Of a stretch of 8,492 bases of DNA, positions 1 to 5,698 are shown piece after piece. A program made the translations under genes and the position numbers. Source of the stretch: Rhodospirillales bacterium (GTDB lineage Bacteria > Pseudomonadota > Alphaproteobacteria > Rhodospirillales > Defluviicoccaceae); contig JADJRE010000042.1 of NCBI GenBank assembly GCA_016712375.1, positions 1 to 8,492 of the forward strand, written 5' to 3'. Each line of letters opens with the position of its first letter. Position 1 is the first letter of the stretch. Under the pieces are notes generated by a model. It was not told the DNA's origin and did not search any database. It saw nothing but the letters and a program-made list of their open reading frames with translations.

Positions 1-650
1 AAATGAAATCGTTGCTGGTCAGATTGTGCACGCCGGCAAGCGTCACCGTCGCCTCGAACAGACCATCGCCGTCGGCGTCAAGATCGAGATAGGTGCGGGA
101 ACCATCGTTGCTGACCGCAATCGACAGCGCCGGGCCAAGGGCCGACAGATCGATACGGTCCTCGCCCTGCACGAAGTCGGCGATGTGATCTCCGATCTCG
201 GGGTCAATCAGGTCGGTCAGCGACGAAAACACGAATCGATCGCTGCCCGCGCCGCCAACCATGTAGTCGCCATGCGCGCCGCCGTTCAGCACGTCGTTCC
301 CGTTGCCGCCGAGCATGACATCGCGACCGCCACGACCATGGATCGTGTCGTTGCCGTTGTTGCCGAGCAGATAGTCACCTCGGACGCCACCATCACCCGG
401 CCCATCGCCAGGACCGCCGTCGATGTAGTCACTTGCCATCCCCGCCGGCGAGGTAGTCGATGCCGTGCTCGCCGAAAATCCGGTCGTTGCCGCGGTTGCC
501 GCGCGCTAAGTCCTCGCCTTTCCCGCAGCGCAGCGTGTCGTTGCCGAACCCGCCGCGCAGATAGTCGTCGCCATCGAGGCCGAGGATCACGTCGGCGCCG
601 GTCGTTCCGACGATCAGATCTGGCTGATTGGTGCCGCGCTTAATCGCCAT
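1..650 (-). CDS. RTX calcium-binding repeat protein, C-terminus cut by window edge, one frameshift
   Basis: From ATG at 650 the protein starts directly with RTX-type repeats (GLDGDDYLRGGFGNDTL and further GGxGxDxxx nonapeptides). The frame stops at 429-431, but the next frame continues the repeats at once (DYIDGGPGDG, LLGNNGNDTIHG, MLGGNGNDVLNGG) into a serralysin M10-type C-terminal region (DRFVFSS, ADFVQGEDRIDLSALG, LTSNDFI). Dropping one base near 431 gives an unbroken nonapeptide register (GGDGKDYIDGG) and about 216 residues to the edge; the true end is probably only a few codons outside. Known of the family: RTX proteins bind Ca2+ in parallel beta-rolls and usually leave by type I secretion using a C-terminal signal. 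No catalytic domain, signal peptide or other module is seen, so the role is unknown. A GAGGA ribosome-binding site lies 8 nt before the start, and the gene overlaps the upstream gene by 11 bp, which suggests it is read with the phage operon. Confidence 0.8.
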
Positions 651-1005
651 AGCCGATGTCCTCTATCCACCACCCGCGTCCCATCCAGGCTGTCCGCGCG
701 CGAAACCCCGCCATTTCTGCGGGATCGATCCAGCCGTGCGCCCGGCCGCAACGGATGCACCGCAGCGGGTCCGAGGCGCGGCTGTGGGTGTCGATCACGA
801 CCAGCCGCCGACACTTTCCGGTGAGGCACAGCAGCCGGTCGAGTAGCGCACCGCGCTGGAGACGGGAACGCGCGGACATACGCCGGCGCAGGCGCGTCAA
901 TCGCGGCGTCAGTCCCAGCCGAGCGAGTGCTTGACGCGCGGCTCGGGCCTGCTGCGTCAGCCGCGTCAGCACCCCGCCGATGAGCGTCATCATTGTGGTC
1001 AGCAC
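640..1005 (-). CDS. Small basic protein with Cys pairs, unknown function
   Basis: About 121 aa if started at GTG 1005, which overlaps the stop of the preceding membrane-peptide gene; ATG at 993 or 990 is possible. The N-terminal 20 residues are mildly hydrophobic (TTMMTLIGGVL), followed by an Arg-rich stretch (about residues 20-55). Then come CLTGKC and, some 20 residues later, CIRCGRAHGW with nearby His residues: a C-x4-C ... C-x2-C layout that could hold zinc. The end (GRGWWIEDIGYGD) is acidic-aromatic. The frame is open upstream to ATG 1137, but that extension has many codons ending in T and the competing frame there has much higher GC at third positions, so I do not extend it. I do not recognise the family. 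It overlaps the RTX start by 11 bp. Confidence 0.5.
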   Translation of the reverse strand: MLTTMMTLIGGVLTRLTQQARAARQALARLGLTPRLTRLRRRMSARSRLQRGALLDRLLCLTGKCRRLVVIDTHSRASDPLRCIRCGRAHGWIDPAEMAGFRARTAWMGRGWWIEDIGYGD

Positions 1006-1130
1006 CACGAAGTGGGCTCCGTCTCCCACCCTACCAGCCAGAACGCCGGAGCCAGCGGCAGCACCAGCGCCGCCCGTATCCAGAGCGTGAGCGGCGGAGC
1101 CAGGCCGAGCAGAGATTTGCGCATTACCAT
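999..1130 (-). CDS. 43-aa single-helix membrane peptide
   Basis: A very short gene, M-V-M-R-K-S-L-L-G-L at its start (ATG 1130, or ATG 1124 with AGGG 6 nt upstream), ending in TSWC before TGA at 999-1001. Residues about 6-34 are strongly hydrophobic (LLGLAPPLTLW, AALVLPLAPAFWLVGW), so one transmembrane segment is likely, with a short polar tail. Its third codon positions are about 80% G/C, clearly better than the overlapping longer frame starting at 1137, which is why I take this frame as real. It sits just after the DUF1367-like gene and its stop overlaps the GTG start of the next gene. Small hydrophobic phage proteins include holin-type and superinfection-exclusion proteins, but nothing here assigns one. 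It could also be the N-terminus of the next gene if a base is missing. Confidence 0.5.
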   Translation of the reverse strand: MVMRKSLLGLAPPLTLWIRAALVLPLAPAFWLVGWETEPTSWC

Positions 1131-1133
1131 CCC

Positions 1134-1604
1134 TCATACCACATACACCTCCTCTTTCAAAAGCTTATCAAGGTCGAGCCCGAGCGACTTCAAGACGTCG
1201 TCGATCTGGCTGAACAACGCGCAGGCGCGCCTGTGAGCGAGGGTGTCGTAGGAGATCGACACAGCACGTTTGACCACCACGCTCAGTCCTTCGACCTCGA
1301 CGAACAGATTGTCATCGCTCGCCGTGGCGAGCACTGCGGTCAGTACGGCGGTCAGCCGCTTCGGGTCGTCGGCTTGCTTGCAGATGATCGTCTTGACCAC
1401 CTCGAAGTGGCCCGCCTCCTTTTCCAGCCAGTAGCGCAGGTGCTCCTTGTTGCGCGGCCGGAACTCCGACTGCGTCTCAGGCCGGTGGTTGAACGCGGCC
1501 TGCATCAGCGCATGGAACCGCTTGAGTTGCGGATGCGAGCGCGGCTTGCCGCTCGCCTTCGGCGGCTCAAATTCCGCTCCGCAATGGGGGCACGAGACGC
1601 TCAT
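1134..1604 (-). CDS. DUF1367-like phage protein
   Basis: 156 aa from ATG 1604; this start is chosen because it forms an ATGA overlap with the stop of the upstream membrane gene. The N-terminus holds a single CPHC pair (residues 5-8) like half a zinc ribbon, then KRFHALMQAAFNH, a FRPRNKEHLRYWL stretch, EAGHFEVV, and a C-terminal SISYDTLAHRRACALFSQID region. This order (Arg-Phe-His-ALL, FR...L...aGhyd, S.sfd....F..l) resembles DUF1367, a phage protein of unknown function found among early recombination genes such as recT. The match is from memory of the family pattern, so it is tentative. The body is rich in charged residues and looks soluble and cytoplasmic. Confidence 0.6.
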   Translation of the reverse strand: MSVSCPHCGAEFEPPKASGKPRSHPQLKRFHALMQAAFNHRPETQSEFRPRNKEHLRYWLEKEAGHFEVVKTIICKQADDPKRLTAVLTAVLATASDDNLFVEVEGLSVVVKRAVSISYDTLAHRRACALFSQIDDVLKSLGLDLDKLLKEEVYVV

Positions 1605-1917
1605 TCCGCCGCGAACTTGACGATCGATTGCAGCGAGTAGCCGGCGCACACGACCCACACCGGCGCCAGAATCACCGCCGCAATCCACTTGCGCCGGCCG
1701 ACCGTCGCCAGCGGCCCGAGCGCCAGCATCGCGCTCGACACCAGCGCCCCGGCGACCAGCAGCCACGCCGACGGCGTTTCCGGCCAGATGCTGCCGGCCG
1801 AGGCAACAGTCCCATCGTCGCCGCCGCGCCGACAAACCCCGCCGTCAGCGCGAGCCCGGCGGCCCCCGCCGCCCACTGCTTGACCGCCGCCAGCGCCCCC
1901 GCTCCCCGTCCCATCAT
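1601..1917 (-). CDS. Three-helix membrane protein, one frameshift
   Basis: Two adjoining frames together encode one membrane protein. From ATG 1917 (ATGA overlap with the upstream gene, AGAGGGA upstream) the first frame gives a hydrophobic segment at about residues 15-37 (GLALTAGFVGAAATMGLL). It then turns into an Arg-rich shadow. The second frame, lacking any usable start, carries two more helices (about 51-72 AWLLVAGALVSSAMLALG and 78-95 WIAAVILAPVWVVCAGY) and ends KFAAE at 1601. Adding one base near 1803 (TTGCC to TTGGCC on the minus strand) joins them into 105 aa with three helices and a GRRK loop between helices 2 and 3. I do not recognise a family. A small three-helix phage protein could be holin-like, but its place among recombination genes does not support a lysis role. 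Confidence 0.6.
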
Positions 1918-2153
1918 CCCGCTTCCCTCTGCTCCGCCGGCCGCTCCGGCCGGCACGCGGCTCTGACGACCGCATGGATCGCGGCCTCCGCCTTGGTCCT
2001 GTCGATCCCGCGCTTTTCGAGCGCCGCCACCAGCGCGGCGACGAACAGGATCGAGGTCTCTTTAATGCCGAGGCCGGCGGCCTCGAGATCCTCTGCCGCG
2101 AACCGCATCAGCCGCGCCGCCCGCGCCAGCGCCTTGTCCGTCGCCGCTGTCAT
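1914..2153 (-). CDS. 79-aa helical protein, unknown
   Basis: ATG 2153 overlaps the recT stop (ATGA) and has GGAGG 7 nt upstream; the stop overlaps the next start in the same way. The protein is Ala-rich and predicted by eye to be all alpha: KALARAARLMRFAAEDLEAAG, then KETSILFVAALVAALEKRG, then RTKAEAAIHAVVRAAC. The middle segment is moderately hydrophobic, but charged ends make a soluble helical bundle more likely than a membrane protein. No family recognised. Position between the recT gene and the membrane protein gene, with overlaps on both sides, indicates co-translation with the recombination genes. Confidence 0.65.
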   Translation of the reverse strand: MTAATDKALARAARLMRFAAEDLEAAGLGIKETSILFVAALVAALEKRGIDRTKAEAAIHAVVRAACRPERPAEQREAG

Positions 2154-3130
2154 GCTGCCGCCTCCAGCAGCTTGCGCGCCTTCCTCTGTGCAGGCTTCGG
2201 TAGCCGCGCGATCATGCCGGCGTTGGCGTCGGCGATCTCGGCCAGTTCCTCGGCGCTGTCGCAGAGCTTCACGTCGTCGGCGAGCTTAGCCAGATAGCCG
2301 TCGACGTCGGCGATCGGCGTGTCCGCCTCGCTGTCCTCGGGAATGTCCAAGAGATCAGCCGGTTGCGCGGCACCCGTGTCCGGTTGCTTGTCCGCTTGCG
2401 GCGCCGGGTCGGGAATGTCGTCGATCGACGGGGCGGCGATCTGCACCGCCTTCGGTGTCACGTCGACGATCTCGTTCTCCTCGTACTCCTCGCGCAGGTA
2501 GAGGCCGCGCGTCACGTCGGAGGCACCGTCCTTGACCGCGAAGCCGCGCGCGCGCATCGCCATCATGCGCTCGGGAAACCGATGCCACGGCGCATCGTTG
2601 TCGACCGTATAGGTCGACCCGCCGCGGCCCTTGCGGGTGATCTTCTCGCGCGCGTCCCCATAGCCGGGCCCGCTTGGCGTCGGCAACCGAGAACGCCCGC
2701 GCGATCGTCGCTCCGTGCGGGCGGGCGATCTCGCAGTGGGCGGTGCGCGCGTCGCCTCGCCGTCGACCCACTCCTAGGCGGAACCCGCCCGCCACAGCAG
2801 CGCCGGCACCGCGTCGCTCCATACCAGCGGGCGGCCGTTGATGATGGTGATCGTCTGCAGCGCCTGCATCGGCGGCAGGCCAACCTCCATGCCGTGCAGG
2901 ATGGTCATCGTCGCGACCGCGATCAGCCGGTTCTCCTCGCTCGCCTCTGCCGCCTGCTCGTCCTCCTCGTCGTCGCCCTTGCGACGCCGCTTCGGCACGA
3001 TCACCAGCCCGGCCATCACTGCCAGCTTGGCCAGCCGCGCCACGTCGTCGAGACTGGTCGGCATGATCGAGGCGAGCGGCTTGCCCACCTGCATCGTGCT
3101 CGCCTTACCCATGGTCGTGTCCTCACTCAC
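2150..3130 (-). pseudogene. recT: RecT-family single-strand annealing protein, broken reading frame
   Basis: Starts at GTG 3130 (GTGA overlap with the upstream stop) or ATG 3112 (GAGG upstream). The first frame gives a RecT core: SLDDVARLAKLAVMAGLV, MTILHGMEVGLPPMQALQTI, INGRPLVWSDAVPALLWRAG, then TAG at 2774-2776. The same frame continues EWVDGEA; after one added base near 2755 the next frame gives DARTAHCEIARPHGATIARAFSV-ADAKRA-LW. After removal of one base in the G4 run at 2656-2659 the third frame gives REKITRKGRGGSTYTVDND-PWHRFPERMMAMRARGFA, then SDVTRGLYLREE and an acidic, Pro-rich tail to AAA at 2150. RecT proteins pair and anneal DNA strands in phage recombination, often with an exonuclease; none is seen here. 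As printed the gene cannot make a whole protein. The fit of all three pieces to one family in order points to sequence errors or a recent pseudogene. Around 325 aa when repaired. Confidence 0.85.
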
Positions 3131-4173
3131 GCTGCCACCTGCTCTTTGACCATCTCCGCGCCCGGCACCTTGGCGCCGGCCTTGATCGCTCGCTCGGCCA
3201 GCTTGGCGACGAGGGCGTGCACCTCCTCGTGGTCGGCGAAGTAGGCGAGCGCCGCGGCGTGATCGGTGACGACGCAGCGCGTCACCGTGCGCAGTCCGGC
3301 CGCCCGCCCGCGCTGGCCGCCGACGTTGACCTTGACCGGCGCGGGCGGCGCCGGCAGCACGACCTCGACCTCCGGCTCGGGATCGGTCAGGGCGGCGATC
3401 GGGTCGTCCGCCATGAGCTGCGCCTGCTCGGCGGCGAGCCGCGCCCGCTCCGCTTCCGCCGCCTTGCGCTCGGCCTCGTACTTGGCGCGCTGCTCGGCTT
3501 CGAGGCGGGCCTGCTCGGCGCGCATCCATACCGTCAGCGCATCCCTGATCTGATTGGCCGCCGCCTCCGCCTCGGCGATCAGCGGCTTGAACTCGGCGTT
3601 GATCTCGCGCTGGGCGTCGAGGTGCGGGCGCACCTGGTCCTCCCGCGCGGAGTCGGCCTGCTTCTTGAAGTCGAGCAGCTTGGCGCGGTAGTTGCCGGCC
3701 ATGTCGGCCGATGTCTTATCCTTGATGCCCGTGGTGGTGAGCCACCCGAGCGCCATGTGAGCATACTCGCTGATCTGCTCGGCGAGCGAGAGTTCCTTGA
3801 CGTTGTGGCCGATGCTGGGGGCTGCTTCCGGCACGTCGCCGGGCCAGTTGCCGGTGGCCTTGTAATGAGCGGCGTCGGCCTTGCTGACGGCCTTCATCCA
3901 CATCCAGCGGTCGACGATCTGCTCCGCCGTTGCTGGCTGGCCATTGATCGAGCCGGCGAGTTTCAGACTATCACCCCAAGTGTGCACCACGGCACCGTTG
4001 GCGTCGGTCAGCCAGATCTGTGCCAGCACATGATCGGCACCCTTGGCCGGGCGCAGCTTGTAGAGCCCCGGCTGCGGGTTCTCGTGGTGGTTCTCGATCG
4101 CGTGATAGGTCGGCAGGTAGGGGCCGGAGCCGCCGTTCTGCGCCGCGCGCCAGTGTCCGTAAATGTCGGTCAT
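3127..4173 (-). CDS. Phage coiled-coil protein with IGHN motif, next to recT
   Basis: 348 aa, intact. Start ATG 4173 has GGAGG 5 nt upstream. The N-terminal 110 residues form a mixed domain (TDIYGHWRAAQ, YHAIENHHENPQPGLYKLR, IWLTDANGAVVHTWGD). A linker holds SIGHNVKEL, close to the IGHNGGP motif at the N-terminus of the replication protein in this window. Then comes a long Ala/Glu/Arg-rich helical region (about residues 150-260; RLEAEQRAKYEAERKAAEAE), probably a coiled coil, a Pro-Val linker, and a compact C-terminal domain (RTVTRCVVTDHAAALAYFAD-HEEV ... KAGAKVPGAE). I recall this C-terminal pattern from unannotated alphaproteobacterial phage proteins lying next to recT. No enzyme motif is seen. 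Role in recombination is inferred from its GTGA overlap with recT only. Confidence 0.8.
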   Translation of the reverse strand: MTDIYGHWRAAQNGGSGPYLPTYHAIENHHENPQPGLYKLRPAKGADHVLAQIWLTDANGAVVHTWGDSLKLAGSINGQPATAEQIVDRWMWMKAVSKADAAHYKATGNWPGDVPEAAPSIGHNVKELSLAEQISEYAHMALGWLTTTGIKDKTSADMAGNYRAKLLDFKKQADSAREDQVRPHLDAQREINAEFKPLIAEAEAAANQIRDALTVWMRAEQARLEAEQRAKYEAERKAAEAERARLAAEQAQLMADDPIAALTDPEPEVEVVLPAPPAPVKVNVGGQRGRAAGLRTVTRCVVTDHAAALAYFADHEEVHALVAKLAERAIKAGAKVPGAEMVKEQVAA

Positions 4174-4174
4174 G

Positions 4175-4366
4175 TCAGCCTCCCATCTTGAGCAACGCGA
4201 TCTCCGCGCGTGCGTTGTCGAGCGCCGCCAGCGCTTCTTCCACGCTGCCGACCGCCACGATCAGCCGCGCCGTCGTCGTCAGCCGCGCCCGGAGATCCGC
4301 GACGTGAAACCCCGCCTCGCCCTGGCAGTCGCTGAGCCGCCGCGCCGAGCGCGGGAATATCGTCAC
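4175..4366 (-). CDS. 63-aa protein, unknown
   Basis: I start it at GTG 4366, giving M-TIFPRSARRLSDCQGEAGF; an alternative GTG lies at 4375. The choice assumes that a base is missing from the G5 run just upstream: with six Gs the previous gene would stop in TGA overlapping this GTG, the same junction type as elsewhere in the operon. The C-terminal half is helical (VADLRARLTTTARLIVAVG, VEEALAALDNARAEIALLK). There is no recognised domain. It ends one base before the start of the 348-aa gene. If instead the G5 run has one base too many, this is simply the C-terminal part of the gene before it. Confidence 0.55.
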   Translation of the reverse strand: MTIFPRSARRLSDCQGEAGFHVADLRARLTTTARLIVAVGSVEEALAALDNARAEIALLKMGG

Positions 4367-4568
4367 GTCCCCCACCGTCTCTCTCCCTCTCCCGCTCCGC
4401 CTGCATCGCGGCCCGCGCCGCCCGTGCCCCGTCCTCGATCACCCGCGCCGCATCGATGAAAATGATCGCCATCCGCGCCCGGTCGGAGCGCGGCCGATAC
4501 AGCAGCGTCGCCTGGGCGATGGCCTTGCGCAGCTTGGTCAGCGCGCCGTGGTAGCCGTCGGTCCTCAT
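4363..4568 (-). CDS. About 68-aa helical protein, unknown, end uncertain
   Basis: ATG 4568 forms an ATGA overlap with the stop of the preceding gene. Visible sequence: MRTDGYHGALTKLRKAIAQ, ATLLYRPRSDRARMAIIFID, AARVIEDGARAARAAMQ, then an ERERERDGG run. In the printed sequence the frame stays open to about 4170 but becomes a Gly/Arg-rich shadow lying wholly over the next gene, so the true end must be near the ERERER run. One extra G in the run at 4369-4373 would produce a stop at 4363-4365 overlapping the next GTG; one G fewer would fuse the two into a protein of about 130 aa. No family recognised; mostly helical with an amphipathic centre. Confidence 0.5.
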
Positions 4569-4948
4569 GACCGTGTCTCCAACGCCTGCTGTCGGTAGCG
4601 CCAAATCTCGGCCCGCGTCACGGCGACCAGCCCCTCGTGCAGGGCCTTGTCGTAGGCCCAGTGCCGGGCGAGCCCGCGCTGCTGATAGCCCTTGCAGGCT
4701 TGCTCCAGATGCTCGATGAGCGCCTCGTCGGAGCGGGTGAACTCTGCGTAGGAGAGGTTCCAGAAGAAGGTCCGGTGCACCCAATCGAGCAGCGGGTCGC
4801 GGTCGCGCTCGGCGCTGTAGCGCCATGCCTTGACGCCCACGTCCTCCAGCCCTCTTACCAGGGCAAGGATGCGGTCGCGTCCAAGGGGCGTCCTGCTCGC
4901 GCTGCCGCCCATCCCGCCGCCATCTCGTCCGCTTGCAAGCCCATCCAT
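4565..4948 (-). CDS. First gene of leftward operon, 127-aa unknown
   Basis: I prefer ATG 4948 because AGGCGG lies about 6 nt upstream; ATG 4960 would add MRRI. After a Gly-rich N-terminus the protein reads TPLGRDRILALVRGLEDVG, then an aromatic patch (VHRTFFWNLSYAEFTRSD), then EALIEHLEQACKGYQQRGLARHWAYDKALHEGL and a basic end. It is probably an all-alpha soluble protein. I do not recognise it. As the first gene after the leftward promoter and its structured leader, it sits where phages often carry early regulators or host-takeover proteins, but that is position only. Its stop overlaps the next start as ATGA. Confidence 0.65.
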   Translation of the reverse strand: MDGLASGRDGGGMGGSASRTPLGRDRILALVRGLEDVGVKAWRYSAERDRDPLLDWVHRTFFWNLSYAEFTRSDEALIEHLEQACKGYQQRGLARHWAYDKALHEGLVAVTRAEIWRYRQQALETRS

Positions 4949-4982
4949 GATCCGCCTCATTGACGCGCACTGTTGTTCGCTA

Positions 4983-5021
4983 CAGGGACGGCACGGGGTT
5001 GCGTGGTCCGTGCCGTCCCTG
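4983..5021. repeat. Perfect palindrome, 14-bp arms, 11-bp loop
   Basis: Arm CAGGGACGGCACGG (4983-4996) is exactly repeated in inverse at 5008-5021 around an 11-nt loop. It lies in the leader of the leftward transcript, about 35 nt before the first gene. No T-run follows on either strand, so it is not an ordinary terminator. It may be an attenuator, an antitermination hairpin or a protein site. Confidence 0.75.
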
Positions 5022-5064
5022 CCCCCGCTACGCCCGCACCCCGCTGCGGAGGTTCGATTTCATT

Positions 5065-5136
5065 CGGACGGGGCTTGCGGCCGATCGGGAGGATGAGCCG
5101 CCTTGCCAAGCTAGGGAGAGAAGCCCGCCCCGTCCG
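5065..5136 (-). promoter_or_regulatory. Structured 5' leader of leftward transcript
   Basis: CGGACGGGGC at 5065-5074 is inversely repeated at 5127-5136, a 10-bp stem closing 52 nt that holds further short pairings (CTTG/CAAG, GCGGC/GCCGC). The predicted leftward RNA starts only a few bases before this stem. Phage HK022 put sites are structured RNAs placed just after early promoters that prevent termination; similarity here is by position and structure only. Confidence 0.45.
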
Positions 5137-5145
5137 ATGCAAATC

Positions 5146-5174
5146 ATCCTATTGGGCGCGGAGCCAACCGTCAA
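5146..5174 (-). promoter_or_regulatory. Leftward early promoter (pL-like)
   Basis: On the minus strand TTGACG (5174-5169) is followed by exactly 17 nt and TAGGAT (5151-5146). This matches sigma-70-type spacing and five of six -35 bases. It shares 25 of 30 bases with the rightward promoter in mirror orientation. Transcription would start near 5140-5138 and give a leader of about 190 nt before the first leftward gene. Confidence 0.7.
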
Positions 5175-5225
5175 ATGAAAAGTTGGGGCTTGTCCCAAAA
5201 AGACCATTGCATCGGGGGTAGTGTT

Positions 5226-5257
5226 GCGGTTATGCCTCACAAGGCGGTTAGCGGTTG
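5226..5257 (+). repeat. Three GCGGTT direct copies upstream of pR
   Basis: GCGGTTA at 5226-5232 and 5244-5250 and GCGGTTG at 5251-5257, spaced 18 and 7 bp; the last enters the -35 box. Could be activator or repressor contacts, but six-base repeats this close also occur by chance. Confidence 0.35.
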
Positions 5258-5283
5258 ACGGGTGGCCCGAAGCCCAATAGGAT
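5255..5283 (+). promoter_or_regulatory. Rightward early promoter (pR-like)
   Basis: TTGACG (5255-5260), 17 nt, TAGGAT (5278-5283). The expected start is at about 5289-5293, on or just before the ATG at 5293, so the message would be leaderless or nearly so. The 13 bases GCCCAATAGGATG (5272-5284) recur inverted at 5145-5157 and are a natural candidate operator covering both -10 boxes. Confidence 0.7.
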
Positions 5284-5292
5284 GCTGAGCCC

Positions 5293-5508
5293 ATGACGAC
5301 GATCAAAGATCAGTTCCTTTCCGAGGTGGATGCGTTTCTGGCGCGCCACCCGGAGATCGCCGAAACGACGCTGGGCTTGCGTGCGGTCAACAGCGGCAAG
5401 GTGATCGGCCGGCTGCGCGAAGGCGGCGATGTCGAGACGGGGACGGTCGATCGTATCCGGGCGTATATGCGGGCCTGCGGGAAGCGGTGCGATTGCGCAA
5501 AGCGCTAG
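5293..5508 (+). CDS. Small Cro-like regulator
   Basis: 71 aa from ATG 5293. Residues 1-20 form a helix (MTTIKDQFLSEVDAFLARHP), followed by a helix-turn-helix-like stretch at about 22-45 (AETTLGLRAVNSGKVIGRLR), GGDVETGTVD, and a last helix RIRAYMRACG. This is the pattern of very short Cro/Xre-like proteins, and I recall close relatives as unannotated proteins in Methylobacterium and Bradyrhizobium genomes. As first gene of the rightward operon it sits in the Cro position and is the obvious candidate to bind the twin operator. No ribosome-binding site fits below the predicted start of transcription, so leaderless translation is likely; AGGA at 5279-5282 could serve only on a longer transcript. 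The C-terminus (CGKRCDCAKR) has three Cys. Confidence 0.75.
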   Translation: MTTIKDQFLSEVDAFLARHPEIAETTLGLRAVNSGKVIGRLREGGDVETGTVDRIRAYMRACGKRCDCAKR

Positions 5509-5673
5509 CTCGGCCGGCGGCGTAACCCAGCGTAGAGTTGCAGCGTCAGCGTAGAGGGCTCGACCCTTCCGCCTCTGCCTCGGCTGCTTTGATGGCTGAG
5601 CGATGGGGAGACGGCGGGACGCCAGACGCCAACGATGGCCGCGCGTGGCCATTGATGGCTGCCGAGCTTTCTA

Positions 5674-5698
5674 CCCTGACGCCGAGAGGCGGTCAGGG
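5674..5698. repeat. Hairpin with GNRA tetraloop
   Basis: CCCTGAC-GCC, loop GAGA, GGC-(G)-GTCAGGG: ten pairs with one bulged G. No U-run follows, so it is more likely an RNA structure or Rho-independent-like pause than a terminator. It lies 165 bp after the Cro-like gene. Confidence 0.5.

Larger units (their letters stand above)
5145..5284. repeat. Inverted operator-like repeat pair, 30-bp arms
   Basis: The arms are 5145-5174 and 5255-5284. Read outward they agree at 25 of 30 positions, with a perfect 13-bp core (GCCCAATAGGATG) and a perfect TTGACGG. All differences lie in the promoter spacer. One regulator binding the core would control both promoters. Confidence 0.75.
4949..5292. promoter_or_regulatory. 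Divergent early control region
   Basis: About 340 bp without a convincing gene between the leftward and rightward operons. It contains, from left to right, a 14-bp-arm palindrome (4983-5021), a 10-bp inverted repeat enclosing other small stems (5065-5136), the leftward promoter (5146-5174), an 80-bp spacer with three GCGGTT copies, and the rightward promoter (5255-5283). This is the layout of a phage immunity switch, but unlike lambda no repressor gene lies between the two promoters. Confidence 0.75.

Noticed and set aside
26..643. Plus-strand 205-aa frame at the left edge
   Set aside because: Exact antisense of the RTX repeats; the periodic sequence simply keeps the opposite strand free of stops.
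993..1640. Plus-strand 215-aa frame
   Set aside because: Antisense of the DUF1367-like gene, with shadow-type Arg/Leu-rich composition and no ribosome-binding site.
1601..1917. Rz/Rz1-like overlapping lysis gene pair
   Set aside because: The second frame has no usable start codon and no lipoprotein box; a single missing base joins the frames into one smooth three-helix protein.
2774..2776. Amber recoding or readthrough in recT
   Set aside because: Two frameshifts lie just downstream, and small indels explain the site better than a reassigned codon; other genes here end mainly in TGA and no TAG is needed inside any of them.
2363..4191. Long plus-strand frames of 293 and 324 aa
   Set aside because: They are antisense to recT and the coiled-coil gene; composition (RRRR, HRR, GRQ runs) is typical of the complement of GC-rich coding DNA.
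4957..5142. Minus-strand frame of 61 aa ending in an ATGA overlap with ATG 4960
   Set aside because: It has only a TTG start that lies upstream of the predicted transcript start, no ribosome-binding site, and it is built over the two large inverted repeats. Possible leader peptide, but not supported.
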